The notes under the pieces were generated by a model. That model had not been told where the DNA came from. It saw nothing but the letters and a program-made list of their open reading frames with translations, and ran no database searches. From JBGPGW01 sp046349515 (lineage in GTDB: Bacteria > Pseudomonadota > Alphaproteobacteria > CADEGL01): a stretch of DNA of 64,000 bases. Below are positions 54,269 to 63,076 of this stretch, in pieces. The stretch's first letter is position 1. Each line of letters opens with the position of its first letter. The stretch lies in assembly GCA_046349515.1 (NCBI GenBank), contig JAXMCE010000001.1, forward strand, positions 124,001 to 188,000. Direction: 5' to 3'. A program made the translations under genes and the position numbers.

Positions 54269-54772
54269 TCAGGCCGGCTCCTCGCCGAGGGGCCGGACGA
54301 CCTGGCCAGCGGGCAGGTCCGCGATGAGCTCGTCGAGCGAGCGGCCCGAACGGGGATCGCGCCAGAAGGGAGCCACCTCGCGCATGGGCAGGAGGACAAA
54401 GGCCCGGCTCGCGAGCCGCGGATGGGGCACGGAGAGCCCCTGCTCCTCGATCACGCGGTCATCATAGGCCAGGAGATCGAGGTCGATCACGCGGGGGCCA
54501 TTGGCCTCGGCGCGGACGCGGCCGAAGCGCACCTCGACCGCCTGGAGCGCCTCGAGAAGCGCGCGCGGCGCTCGCGCGGTCTCGACCGCCGCGACGCCAT
54601 TGACGAACCACGGCTGGTCCGAGAGCGGGACGGGCGCGCTTTCGTACCAGCGCGAGCGGCGAATCACGCGCACGCCGCATGCGCCGAGCTCGGCGAGCGC
54701 CGCTTCGCATCCCGCGCGCGGCGGGCCGTAGCGCACCGTCGGAAGATTGGCGCCGATGCCGATGAGAATCAT
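54269..54772 (-). CDS. folK: HPPK: 2-amino-4-hydroxy-6-hydroxymethyldihydropteridine diphosphokinase
   Basis: Transfers pyrophosphate from ATP to hydroxymethyl-dihydropterin in folate synthesis. The 167-residue product starts MILIGIGANLP, has SRWYESAPVPLSDQPWFVNGVAAVET and the signature GPRVIDLDLLAYDD, then VPHPRLASRAFVLLPMREVAP. Length and motif order are normal for HPPK. Upstream of rpoZ on the same strand, with about 140 bp between. It is divergent from the NYN gene. Confidence 0.95.
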   Translation of the reverse strand: MILIGIGANLPTVRYGPPRAGCEAALAELGACGVRVIRRSRWYESAPVPLSDQPWFVNGVAAVETARAPRALLEALQAVEVRFGRVRAEANGPRVIDLDLLAYDDRVIEEQGLSVPHPRLASRAFVLLPMREVAPFWRDPRSGRSLDELIADLPAGQVVRPLGEEPA

Positions 54773-54946
54773 GGAACGATCACGAACCCGCCGCTCTCGG
54801 CCCCATACGGTTCAGCTTGCCATACCCGGCCGTTGCGGCAAGTATCGTCTCCTTCGCATCGAACGGCACGATTACCAAGCCGGCCAAGCGCGAGCGCATG
54901 ACCGGCGACCCAAAGGCATTTTTTCGGCAACGAATAGGACCCGACC

Positions 54947-55522
54947 ATGATTTTCTATCCCGAAGAACGCATCGCTTTGTTCATTGACGGCTCGAACCTC
55001 TACTCCGCCGCGCGGGCGCTCGCGTTCGACATCGACTACCGGCGGCTTCTCACCCTCTTCCAGGGCAAGGGCCGGCTCCTCCGCGCCTTCTACTACACCG
55101 CCCTCCTCGAGGATCAGGAATATTCGTCGATCCGACCGCTCATCGACTGGCTCGACTACAACGGCTACACGCTCGTGACCAAGCCCGCCAAGGAATTCAC
55201 CGACTCCCAAGGCCGGCGCCGCATCAAGGGCAACATGGACATCGAGATCGCCGTCGACGTGATGGAGATGGCCGACCGGCTCGACCATGTGGTCCTGTTC
55301 TCTGGCGACGGCGATTTCCGCTTCCTGGTCGAGGCCGTGCAGAGAAAGGGCGTGCGCGTGAGCGTCGTCAGCACGGTCCGGTCGCAACCGCCCATGGTCG
55401 CGGACGAGCTGCGGCGCCAGGCCGACATCTTCATCGAACTCCAGGACCTCATCCCCGAGATCCAGCGCAGCCACGCACCGCGTTCGGAATCGCAGAACCG
55501 GAACATGTACGAGGACGCCTAG
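54947..55522 (+). CDS. NYN-domain (LabA/DUF88) putative ribonuclease
   Basis: PIN-like nuclease-fold protein of 191 residues. Conserved acidic residues are visible in ALFIDGSNLYSAA (Asp14, Asn17), GNMDIEIAVDVMEMADRLDHVVLFSGDGDFRFLVEAVQRKGVRV (three Asp), the usual metal site of the NYN family. LVTKPAKEFTDSQGRRRIKGN lies before the second motif, as in other LabA-like proteins. Probably an RNA-cleaving or regulatory nuclease; its target is unknown. It is followed four bases later by a uracil-DNA glycosylase gene. Confidence 0.86.
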   Translation: MIFYPEERIALFIDGSNLYSAARALAFDIDYRRLLTLFQGKGRLLRAFYYTALLEDQEYSSIRPLIDWLDYNGYTLVTKPAKEFTDSQGRRRIKGNMDIEIAVDVMEMADRLDHVVLFSGDGDFRFLVEAVQRKGVRVSVVSTVRSQPPMVADELRRQADIFIELQDLIPEIQRSHAPRSESQNRNMYEDA

Positions 55523-55526
55523 GCCC

Positions 55527-56180
55527 GTGGGCGCGAGGCAGGCGGCCCTCGACCCGCCGAGGGATTGCGCGCTCTGTCCGCGCCTCGTCCAGTTCCGCAG
55601 TCAGCATCGGCAGGCGCAACCTCAGTGGCACAACGCCCCGGTGCCGGCCTTCGGCGCGCTCGAGGCGCGCCTTCTCATCGTGGGATTGGCGCCCGGCCTC
55701 AAGGGCGCCAACCGCACCGGCCGGCCCTTCACCGGCGACTATGCCGGGCGGCTCCTCTATCCCTCGCTGCTCAAGGTCGGGTTCGCTCGGGGCCGCTATG
55801 ACGAGAGCGCAGCCGACGAACTCCGCCTGCAGGACTGCCGCGTAACAAACGCCGTGCGCTGCGTGCCGCCGGAGAACAAGCCGACGCCGGCGGAGTTCAC
55901 GCACTGCCGCCCCTATCTCGAACGCGAGATCCGCGCCATGGGCCGCCTTCGCTGCATCTTGGCACTCGGGACAGGTGCGCATGCCCAGTGCCTGACCGTC
56001 CTGGGGCTCGCGCCGCGCACGCGCTGGCCCTTCGCGCACGGGGCGGTCCATGAACTCGACAGTGGCCTCGTGCTCATCGACAGCTATCACTGCTCGCGCC
56101 AGAACACGAACACCGGCCGGCTCACGGAGGCCATGTTCGAGCGCGTGCTTGGCGAAGCCAAGCGCCGTCTCGGTTCCTAG
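55527..56180 (+). CDS. Family 5 uracil-DNA glycosylase (UDGb-like)
   Basis: Iron-sulfur uracil/hypoxanthine-DNA glycosylase of 217 residues. Motif 1 is GLAPGLKGANRTGRPFTGDYAGRLLY, without the polar catalytic residue of UNG as in family 5, the central VTNAVRCVPPENKPTP matches UDGb, and motif 2 is DSYHCSRQNTNTGRLTEAMF. Cys residues for the 4Fe-4S cluster are seen at DCALCPRLV, at RCVPP and at the FTHCRPY segment. It starts at a GTG four bases past the NYN stop, so the pair is probably co-translated. Its TAG stop and smpB's stop share one CTAG. Confidence 0.87.
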   Translation: MGARQAALDPPRDCALCPRLVQFRSQHRQAQPQWHNAPVPAFGALEARLLIVGLAPGLKGANRTGRPFTGDYAGRLLYPSLLKVGFARGRYDESAADELRLQDCRVTNAVRCVPPENKPTPAEFTHCRPYLEREIRAMGRLRCILALGTGAHAQCLTVLGLAPRTRWPFAHGAVHELDSGLVLIDSYHCSRQNTNTGRLTEAMFERVLGEAKRRLGS

Positions 56181-56653
56181 CCTTTCGCCCGCAACAGGCG
56201 CTCGCGCTGGCGCTGCCAGTCGCGGGTCTTGGTGGCCTCGCGCTTGTCGTGCTTCTGCTTGCCGGTCGCGAGCGCGAGCTCGACCTTCGCCCGGCCCCGC
56301 TTGTTGAAATAGATCGTGAGCGGCACCAGCGTGACGCCCTTCTTCTTCACCGCGCCCATGAGGCGCGCGGCCTCGCGCTTGTGGAGGAGGAGCTTCCTCG
56401 GCCGGCGCGGCTCGTGGTTGAAGCGCGCGGCCGCGCTGTACTCGGGGATATAGGCGTTGAAGAGGAACAGCTCGCCTTTCGACGGTCCGGCGTAGGACTC
56501 GGCGATGTTGCCGCGCCCCTCGCGGAGCGCCTTGACCTCGGAGCCCGCGAGAACGATCCCCGCCTCGAGGCGGTCCTCGATGAAGTATTCGTGCCGAGCC
56601 TTGCGGTTCTGCGCCGCGATCCGTTGAGGAGGCTCTACTCCGCCGCGCGCCAC
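56177..56653 (-). CDS. smpB: SsrA-binding protein SmpB
   Basis: Trans-translation factor of 158 residues that delivers tmRNA to stalled ribosomes. The OB-fold core is RIAAQNRKARHEYFIEDRLEAGIVLAGSEVKALREGRGNIAESYAG, followed by LFLFNAYIPEYSAA and HEPRRPRKLLLHKREAARLMG; the basic C-terminal tail is ATGKQKHDKREATKTRDWQRQRERLLRAKG. No ATG fits; a GTG at 56653, overlapping the end of dapA by 19 bases and preceded by AAGAAGGG, gives the usual length. No tmRNA gene is seen in the window. Confidence 0.92.
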   Translation of the reverse strand: MARGGVEPPQRIAAQNRKARHEYFIEDRLEAGIVLAGSEVKALREGRGNIAESYAGPSKGELFLFNAYIPEYSAAARFNHEPRRPRKLLLHKREAARLMGAVKKKGVTLVPLTIYFNKRGRAKVELALATGKQKHDKREATKTRDWQRQRERLLRAKG

Positions 56654-57537
56654 TGCCCTTCTTTCTCGAGGAGACCCGCGCCGATGAGCGCCTGGCGCAT
56701 CCGCTTCTGCGTGGCCTCCGTGGTCCCGACGAGCGGCAGACGCACATCGGCGGTGCAGAGGCCAAGAAGGCTTGCGCCGTACTTCACGGGTGCCGGGCTC
56801 GTCTCGGCGAAGAGCGCCGTCGACACGGGCATCAAGCGATCGCGGATTTCGGCGAAGGTCTTGAGGTCGCCCTTCCACCAAGCCTCGTGGAGCTGCGCGT
56901 TCAACTTCGGCGCGAGGTTCGAGCAGACGGAGATGATGCCGTGGCCGCCCTGGCCGAGGAACGCGCCGATCGTCGGATCCTCGCCCGAAAGCAGGCAGAA
57001 CTTGTCGTCGATCGCGAGGCGGGTGAGGACAGGCCGCGCGAGATCGTTGGTCGCGTCCTTGACGCCCACGATGCGCGGCAGCTTGCCGAGGCGCGCCATG
57101 GTGTCGACGCTCATGTCCACGACCGAGCGGCCGGGGATGTTGTAGATGATGATCGGCAGATCGGTCGCGTCGTGGATCGCCTTGTAATGCTGGTAGAGGC
57201 CTTCCTGCGTCGGCTTGTTGTAATAGGGAGTCACGTGGAGCGCCGCGTCGGCCCCGACCTTCTCCGCGTGCTTGGTGAGGCGGATCGCCTCCTCGGTCGA
57301 GTTCGAGCCCGTGCCGGCGATGACGGGCACCTTGCCCTTCGCGACCTCGACGCAGAGCTCGATGACCCGGTCGTGTTCGGGATGGCTCAAGGTCGGCGAC
57401 TCGCCGGTCGTGCCGCAGGGCACGACACCGTGAATTCCTTCCTTGATCTGCCACGCAACGAATTTCTGGAACGCCTTCTCGTCGACCTTGCCGTCGCGGA
57501 ACGGGGTGATCAGTGCGGTGTAGCATCCCCTGAACAT
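56635..57537 (-). CDS. dapA: 4-hydroxy-tetrahydrodipicolinate synthase
   Basis: Condenses pyruvate with aspartate semialdehyde in lysine and diaminopimelate synthesis. The 300-residue barrel begins FRGCYTALITPFRDGKVD, has VPCGTTGESPTLSHPEH, VTPYYNKPTQEGLYQHYKAI, the tyrosine of IIYNIPGRSVVDM (Tyr132) and Schiff-base Lys160 in IVGVKDAT. All are diagnostic of DapA. The ATG at 57537 was preferred to one at 57579. Co-directional with smpB and divergent from the lytic transglycosylase. Confidence 0.95.
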   Translation of the reverse strand: MFRGCYTALITPFRDGKVDEKAFQKFVAWQIKEGIHGVVPCGTTGESPTLSHPEHDRVIELCVEVAKGKVPVIAGTGSNSTEEAIRLTKHAEKVGADAALHVTPYYNKPTQEGLYQHYKAIHDATDLPIIIYNIPGRSVVDMSVDTMARLGKLPRIVGVKDATNDLARPVLTRLAIDDKFCLLSGEDPTIGAFLGQGGHGIISVCSNLAPKLNAQLHEAWWKGDLKTFAEIRDRLMPVSTALFAETSPAPVKYGASLLGLCTADVRLPLVGTTEATQKRMRQALIGAGLLEKEGQWRAAE

Positions 57538-57725
57538 GGCGCCCTCACTTCTTGCTGGCCAGGAACGCGCGCGAGTCACCTTTCATTAACCATGGCAGCG
57601 CTATCGTTCCATCGTGGAAGGACGATAGACCTCCGGACCTGCGGCGGCAAGCGCCCGAAAGGGAGGGTCTAGCGTCTCCACGCGGTATCCCCATACAATA
57701 GTAGCCGCCGCCCCGTACGCAGCGC

Positions 57726-59909
57726 ATGACGCCAGGGATCCGATCGTTGACGAAACGCCTGCTTCGATTGACATCGGTCGTTGGCCTGCTGCTCCTCGCG
57801 GCGGCGTTCGCGGCCGTGGACACCGCGGCCCAAGCGGCCACGCCGAGCGCGCGCGCCAATCAGGCCAGCGTGCGGGGCAAGCACGCACAGAAGCGCGCGG
57901 GACGCCAGCCAGCGAAGTCGGCGAAGCCCACGAAACAGGCCGCCCGCGCCGCAAAGCCCGCCCCCATCGAGGCCGATAGCGGGCTCAGGGGTGCGCTCGC
58001 GTCCGCCGAGAAAGGCGACTGGATCACCGCCCGCCGCATGGCGGCCCCCTCGCCGCCCCTTTTCAAGATGGTCCGCTGGATGGAAATCAAGCAGACCGGC
58101 TCCGGCGCCTTCTTCGAGGAGATCGCGCGGTTCATCGATGAAAATCCGGACTGGCCGTCGCTCGACACGCTCCGCCGGCGGGCCGAGGAGACCATGGCCC
58201 CGGCGACCCCGGATGCGTCCGTGCGCGCCTGGTTCGAACGCGGCCCCCCGCGCACGGTCGAGGGCGCCTCGCGCTACATCGATCTGCTCGCCTCGGCCGG
58301 CGACGAGCAAGGGGCGACGGCGCAGGCGAGGCGCGCCTGGACGAACATCACCCTCACGCCCCGCCAGGAGCAGGATTTCTACGGCCGGTACGGCGCGCGC
58401 CTCAGGCCCGAGGACCACGTCGCGCGGCTCGACCGGCTTCTCTGGGACGGCCAGGAAGCGGGCGCCCGCTCCGCCATGGCCTATGTCGATGCCGACCAGC
58501 AGGCTTTGGCCGAGGCGCGCTTGAAGCTACGGCGCGAGGACAAGGGTGCGGAGCACGCCATCGACCGGGTGCCACAGGCGCTCCGATCCCATCCGGGCCT
58601 TCTCTATGAACGCGTGCGGGCGCTGCGCCAGAAGGGCATGGACGACGAGGCGCGCGCCATCCTCCTCAGCCTGCCGCGGGACAGCGGCCGTCCCGATCTC
58701 TGGTGGAGCGAACGCAGCACCCAAACGCGCCGCGCGCTCGCCCTCGGCCTCTATTCCGACGCCTATAAGATCGCGAGCGAAAACGGCCTGAGCGAAGGCT
58801 CCGCCTTTGCGGAGGCCGAATGGCTCTCGGGCTGGATCGCGCTCCGCCATCTGAACAACCCTGGCCAGGCCCGCCAGCACTTCGATGCCATGGCCGCCAA
58901 AGTCGCGAGCAAGGTCAGCAAGGCGCGCGGCGGCTATTGGACCGGACGGGCCTATGAGGCGATGGGCAATGCCGAGCAGGCGCGCCACAGCTACAGCCAG
59001 GCCGCGCGCCACGGCATGACGTTCTACGGACAGCTCGCGGCCGCGCGCCTCGGCAATACACGGCCGCGCCTCGTCGAGCCCGCGCCCACGGCCGAGGACG
59101 AAGCGGCATTCCGCGGCAAGGAAGTCGTGCAGCTCGTCCGGGTTCTCAATAGCCTCGGCCGCGCGGACCTCGCCGATCCCTTCCTCGAGCGGCTCGTCGA
59201 GACGTCGCCGACCGTGGGGCAGGAGGCTCTCGTCGTCGCGCTCGCCCATGAGATCAAGCGGCCCGACATCGCCGTTCGCCTCACGCGCCGTGCGCGCCGC
59301 GACGACGCGAATTTCGTGACGCTCGGCTATCCGGTGGTCACGCTGCCGCACGGCGATGCGCCCGAGCGCGCCCTCACCTACGCCATGATCCGCCAGGAAA
59401 GCGCCTTCAACACCAACGCGGTCAGCCGCGCCGGCGCCCGCGGCCTTCTCCAGCTCATGCCGCAGACGGCCAAAGTGGTGGCCAAGACCTTGAAGGTGAA
59501 GTACACGGCCGATCGCTTGAACAACGATCCGGCCTTCAACCTCGAGCTCGGCCGCAGCTACATGGACCGGCAGATCTCGGACTTCCGCGGCTCCTACGTG
59601 CTCGCGATCGCGGCCTACAACGCGGGGCCCGGCCGCGTGCGCTATTGGATGCGCACGCTCGGCGATCCGCGCCGCCACGACATCGACGTCATCGATTGGA
59701 TCGAATCGATTCCCATCAGCGAGACGCGCGACTACGTGCAGCGCGTGCTCGAAGGCGTCCAGGTCTATCGCCTGCGCCTCGGCGAAAAGACGGAGACGGC
59801 CCTCATCGAGCAGGACCTCATGCGCGGCCGCGGCCAGGCCGAGGCGCCCGTGGACGTGATCTGCGCGCCCGACAGCGACGATGACGACTCGCAGAACAAG
59901 TCGTGCTGA
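57726..59909 (+). CDS. slt: Soluble lytic murein transglycosylase
   Basis: Periplasmic peptidoglycan-cleaving enzyme of 727 residues. A signal peptide (LLRLTSVVGLLLLAAAFAAVDTAAQA) is followed by a lysine/alanine-rich linker (about 45-80), then a long helical superhelical (Slt-type U) domain, and the C-terminal SLT domain with AMIRQESAFNTNAVSRAGARGLLQLMP, where Glu558 is catalytic, and IAAYNAGPGRVRYWM. The C-terminus ends in an acidic, cysteine-containing tail (PDSDDDDSQNKSC). The dapA-slt intergenic region contains the promoters of both. It is a common alphaproteobacterial neighbourhood. Confidence 0.93.
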   Translation: MTPGIRSLTKRLLRLTSVVGLLLLAAAFAAVDTAAQAATPSARANQASVRGKHAQKRAGRQPAKSAKPTKQAARAAKPAPIEADSGLRGALASAEKGDWITARRMAAPSPPLFKMVRWMEIKQTGSGAFFEEIARFIDENPDWPSLDTLRRRAEETMAPATPDASVRAWFERGPPRTVEGASRYIDLLASAGDEQGATAQARRAWTNITLTPRQEQDFYGRYGARLRPEDHVARLDRLLWDGQEAGARSAMAYVDADQQALAEARLKLRREDKGAEHAIDRVPQALRSHPGLLYERVRALRQKGMDDEARAILLSLPRDSGRPDLWWSERSTQTRRALALGLYSDAYKIASENGLSEGSAFAEAEWLSGWIALRHLNNPGQARQHFDAMAAKVASKVSKARGGYWTGRAYEAMGNAEQARHSYSQAARHGMTFYGQLAAARLGNTRPRLVEPAPTAEDEAAFRGKEVVQLVRVLNSLGRADLADPFLERLVETSPTVGQEALVVALAHEIKRPDIAVRLTRRARRDDANFVTLGYPVVTLPHGDAPERALTYAMIRQESAFNTNAVSRAGARGLLQLMPQTAKVVAKTLKVKYTADRLNNDPAFNLELGRSYMDRQISDFRGSYVLAIAAYNAGPGRVRYWMRTLGDPRRHDIDVIDWIESIPISETRDYVQRVLEGVQVYRLRLGEKTETALIEQDLMRGRGQAEAPVDVICAPDSDDDDSQNKSC

Positions 59910-59936
59910 GCGCGCGGCGCCGTCCCAGCCAGTGAC

Positions 59937-60623
59937 ATGACGGGCTCAGCGCGCCCGGCGGGGTGCGTGTTCGACGCTTACGGCACGGTGTTCGACGTCA
60001 CCAGCGCGGCCGCGCGCTGCCAGGAGGTGCTCGGCGAGCGGGCGGAAGCGCTGAGCGCGCTCTGGCGCACAAAACAGCTCCAATACACCTGGTTGCGAAG
60101 CCTCATGGGGGTGCATGCCGATTTCTGGCAGGTCACCGGGGATGCGCTCGACGCGGCGCTCGAGGCGCTGGATATCGCGGACCCGGCACTTCGCGTGCGC
60201 CTCATGGAATGCTATCTCACGCTCGATGCCTATGGTGACGTAGCGCCGGCCGTCGAGCGTTTGAAGCGCGCCGGGTTGAGGACCGTCATTCTCTCGAACG
60301 GATCGCCCACCATGCTGGCTTCGGCCGTCGACACGGCAGCGCTCGGACGCCATTTCGACGCCGTTCTTTCCATCGAAGAGGTGGGAGTCTACAAGCCGCA
60401 CCGCGCGGTCTATCAACTGGCGTCCGATCGCGTGGGAGCCGCGCCCGCGACCATCGCCTTCGTGTCGGCCAATGGCTGGGATGCGCATGGCGCGGCGGTC
60501 TTCGGCTTCCGCTCCCTCTGGCTCAACCGGACGGGACAGCCGGCCGAACGGCTGCCCGGCGTGATCGCGGAGGAGATCACGAGTCTCTCCGCGCTGCCGC
60601 GCCTCTTGGGGATCGAATCATGA
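59937..60623 (+). CDS. Haloacid dehalogenase type II (L-2-haloacid dehalogenase-like)
   Basis: HAD-fold hydrolase of 228 residues that closely matches L-2-haloacid dehalogenases. Asp13 in VFDAYGTVFD is the nucleophile; the active-site segment WRTKQLQYTWLRSLM, the ILSNGSP motif II, Lys in GVYKPHRAVY and FVSANGWDAHGA carry the dehalogenase-specific residues. This is a stronger match than the HAD at 29352, so a real 2-haloacid activity is plausible. Overlaps the next hydrolase gene by ATGA. Confidence 0.87.
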   Translation: MTGSARPAGCVFDAYGTVFDVTSAAARCQEVLGERAEALSALWRTKQLQYTWLRSLMGVHADFWQVTGDALDAALEALDIADPALRVRLMECYLTLDAYGDVAPAVERLKRAGLRTVILSNGSPTMLASAVDTAALGRHFDAVLSIEEVGVYKPHRAVYQLASDRVGAAPATIAFVSANGWDAHGAAVFGFRSLWLNRTGQPAERLPGVIAEEITSLSALPRLLGIES

Positions 60624-61486
60624 GCGAAGAGACGAATTTCCGCGAGCGGCGCTACCGCAGCCAGGACGACCTCGCCCTTTACGTTCGCGAGTATGGCGAT
60701 GCGCTCTCGCCCGGTATCCCCGTGGTCTGCCTCGGCGGCCTCACGCGCAACTCGAAGGACTTCCACCTGCTCGCAACGCACCTCTCGACGAAGCGCCGTG
60801 TCGTGTGTCCCGACTACCGCGGGCGGGGCCAGTCAGCCTACGATCCCGATTGGCGCCATTACGCGCCTGCGACCTATCTCAGCGATATCCGCGACCTTCT
60901 GGCGCTCGCGCAGATCCACCGCGCGGTCTTCATCGGCACCTCGATGGGCGGTCTTCTTGCGGCCGCGATGGCGATTGCGGCGCCCGCCGCCGTCGCGGGC
61001 GTCGTCCTCAACGACACGGGACCGGAACTCGACCGCGAAGGAATCGGGCGCATCATGCGCTACATCGCGGTCGATCGGCCGCAGCCCGGTTGGGAGGAGG
61101 CCAAGAGCCACCTGCGCACGCTCCTGCCGAACCTCTCGCTGTCGAGCGACGCCGATTGGCAGCGCATGGCGGAGAACACCTACCGCATGGGCAGCGACGG
61201 GATGCTCCATTTCGACTGGGACGTCCGCATCGCGAAGCCGCTCGTCGAGGGTCCCGCCCTTCCCGATCTCTGGCCCGTGTTCCGCGCCTTGAAGCGCACG
61301 CCGACGGTCGCGATCCGGGGCGGGGCCTCGGACGTCCTATCGGCCGCCGCCTTCGACCGCATGGCGCAGGAAAAGCCGGACCTCGTGCGCCTCACGCTTC
61401 CCGGAATCGGGCACGCGCCATCGCTCGACGAGCCCGCCTCGCGGGCCGTCATCGACGCCTTTCTCTCCGGCCTCGATCCCGCTTAG
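60620..61486 (+). CDS. Alpha/beta hydrolase coupled to the dehalogenase
   Basis: Hydrolase of 288 residues. Oxyanion loop CLGGLTRNSKDF, nucleophile in IGTSMGGLLAAAMAIAAP, acid likely in the GGASDVL segment and His in GIGHAPSLDEP. The motif pattern is shared with the hydrolase at 26413-27333. It overlaps the dehalogenase by four bases, so both are produced together, and its stop overlaps the convergent bactofilin stop. The substrate is unknown. Confidence 0.86.
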   Translation: MSEETNFRERRYRSQDDLALYVREYGDALSPGIPVVCLGGLTRNSKDFHLLATHLSTKRRVVCPDYRGRGQSAYDPDWRHYAPATYLSDIRDLLALAQIHRAVFIGTSMGGLLAAAMAIAAPAAVAGVVLNDTGPELDREGIGRIMRYIAVDRPQPGWEEAKSHLRTLLPNLSLSSDADWQRMAENTYRMGSDGMLHFDWDVRIAKPLVEGPALPDLWPVFRALKRTPTVAIRGGASDVLSAAAFDRMAQEKPDLVRLTLPGIGHAPSLDEPASRAVIDAFLSGLDPA

Positions 61487-61926
61487 GCCGGCTTGACGGC
61501 GACCACGCTGGGCTTCGGCATCTCGGGGCGCAGCGCCTTGTCGGCCTGGTCGAGGCGACTCACCTGTCCCTCGAATTGCGCGCCCGCCTCGATCGAGAGG
61601 CTGTCGTGGGCGATGTCGCCTTTCACGCGCGCGGACTTCGTGAGCGTGACGGTCTTCGCGCGAATCTTGCCCGTGACCGAACCGCTCACATGAACCGTCT
61701 CGGCGCTGATCTCGCCGTTGACGGTCCCCGCATTGCCGACCGTGACATTGCCGCACTTCACATTGCCTTCGACCGTGCCTTCGAGCTGCGTCTCTCCCTG
61801 GCTGATCACTTCACCGACGATTCGCATGTCGGATCCGATGATCGACGGCATCGTTTGCGCCCCCACCGGGCGCGGCGTGGCAACCATCTTTTCCACCTTG
61901 TCGTTCTTCTCAGTTTTTGTGAACAC
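61483..61926 (-). CDS. Bactofilin
   Basis: Polymer-forming cytoskeletal protein of about 147 residues. The central parallel beta-helix repeats are visible from IIGSDMRIVGEVISQGETQLEGTVEGNVKCGNVTVGNAGTVNGEISAETVHVSGSVTGKIRAKTVTLTKSARVKGDIAHDSLSIEAGAQFEGQV, with V/I at each turn. The start at GTG 61926 gives MFTKTEK, resembling the short membrane-targeting N-terminus of alphaproteobacterial bactofilins; TTG 61941 and ATG 61887 (with a good AAGGTGG) are alternatives. It follows an M23 peptidase gene with which it overlaps, the usual bactofilin partner in cell-shape control. Confidence 0.9.
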   Translation of the reverse strand: MFTKTEKNDKVEKMVATPRPVGAQTMPSIIGSDMRIVGEVISQGETQLEGTVEGNVKCGNVTVGNAGTVNGEISAETVHVSGSVTGKIRAKTVTLTKSARVKGDIAHDSLSIEAGAQFEGQVSRLDQADKALRPEMPKPSVVAVKPA

Positions 61927-63076
61927 GAACACCTGCCTCAATGAACTTCATAGGGTCTTGTGGTTCGTCGTTCAGCAGCACTTCGTAGTGGAGGTGCGGA
62001 CCCGTACTGCGCCCCGTGCTGCCCATCTCGCCCACGACATCGCCCGGGCCGACCCATTGTCCGGGCCCCACGCCGATCTGGCGAAGGTGGCCATATCGCG
62101 TGCGAACGCCCAGGCCATGGTCGATCTCGACCATCTTCCCGAAGCGGTCCCGCCAGCCTGCAAAGCTGACGAGCCCAGGCGCCGTGGCATAGATTGGCGA
62201 TCCGAGCGGCCCGGTCAAGTCAAGACCGTTGTGAATGGCCAGCCCCCCGTTGAAGGGGTCCTGGCGCTGGCCAAAACCGCTGGCGACCTCGTACTCCGGC
62301 ATGGGCGCGGTGAGCGGGAGGGCGCGAAGCAGCGTCCGCAGCTCGTTCCAGCGGCCGAGACTGTAATCGAGCTGGACCCGTCCCGTGTCCTCGGACACGC
62401 GGCGCAGCATCTCGGGGCGGAACGCGACGAAGGGACCGCCGAGGCCACCGCGGCCCTTCGCCGAATCGATGAGCCGATCGGCATCGAGCCCGGCCGAACG
62501 GATGGCGCGCTCCGCTTCGCCGATATTGGCCGCGGTGCTCTCCGTCAGCTTCTTGATGAGGTCGGCCTCGCTGGCTTGGAGGCTCGCCACGCGCCGCTCC
62601 AACGACTTGATGCGCGTGACGAGGGCGCTGTCCGGCTCGCTCGAGTCGGGCGCCGGGCCGGGCTCGAGCGCGAGCCGGCTTTCGACGGCCGCGATCTCCG
62701 TCCGCACGAGCGCGTCGCGGCCGCTGAGCGCCCGCAGCGCCGCCTCGAGCGCGTCCAGCTGGCGCGCCACCGGTTCCGGAACGCCAGCCTGCTTCACCGG
62801 CTCGCCATCCGAATCGACGGCTTTCGTCTTGAGAGACGTCAGACTTTGCCGGAGCGCGCGGCTCCGCTCGATCACCGTGGCAAGATCCCTGCCGCCGTCA
62901 TCGAGCTCGCGACCGATCGCCGTGAAACGGTCGCGGTAGTCTCCGAGCGAACCGAGGAGGATTTGATGCGAGGCCCGCGTATCGGCGAGGGCGTCGGTCG
63001 TCTTGGAGAGATAATGTCCGCGGACGATGAAGGTGGTGACACCGGCGACGACGACGGCAAATCCGGCCAGTGCCAT
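61910..63076 (-). CDS. M23-family peptidoglycan endopeptidase with coiled coil
   Basis: Membrane-anchored zinc metallopeptidase or peptidoglycan-binding protein. After a transmembrane segment (FAVVVAGVTTFIV) comes a coiled-coil region of about 200 residues and the M23/LytM domain: GQRQDPFNGGLAIHNGLDLTG (His, Asp), the Y/WGHL region, and STGRSTGPHLHYEVLLN with the HxH. The ATG at 63076 begins within the membrane segment; the frame continues 68 codons further to a stop at 63281, encoding a plausible cytoplasmic RQLIIRERGELRYIRLSPTRQLL segment, but no canonical start codon was found there. The bactofilin gene overlaps its 3' end by 17 bases. Confidence 0.88.
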   Translation of the reverse strand: MALAGFAVVVAGVTTFIVRGHYLSKTTDALADTRASHQILLGSLGDYRDRFTAIGRELDDGGRDLATVIERSRALRQSLTSLKTKAVDSDGEPVKQAGVPEPVARQLDALEAALRALSGRDALVRTEIAAVESRLALEPGPAPDSSEPDSALVTRIKSLERRVASLQASEADLIKKLTESTAANIGEAERAIRSAGLDADRLIDSAKGRGGLGGPFVAFRPEMLRRVSEDTGRVQLDYSLGRWNELRTLLRALPLTAPMPEYEVASGFGQRQDPFNGGLAIHNGLDLTGPLGSPIYATAPGLVSFAGWRDRFGKMVEIDHGLGVRTRYGHLRQIGVGPGQWVGPGDVVGEMGSTGRSTGPHLHYEVLLNDEPQDPMKFIEAGVRVHKN

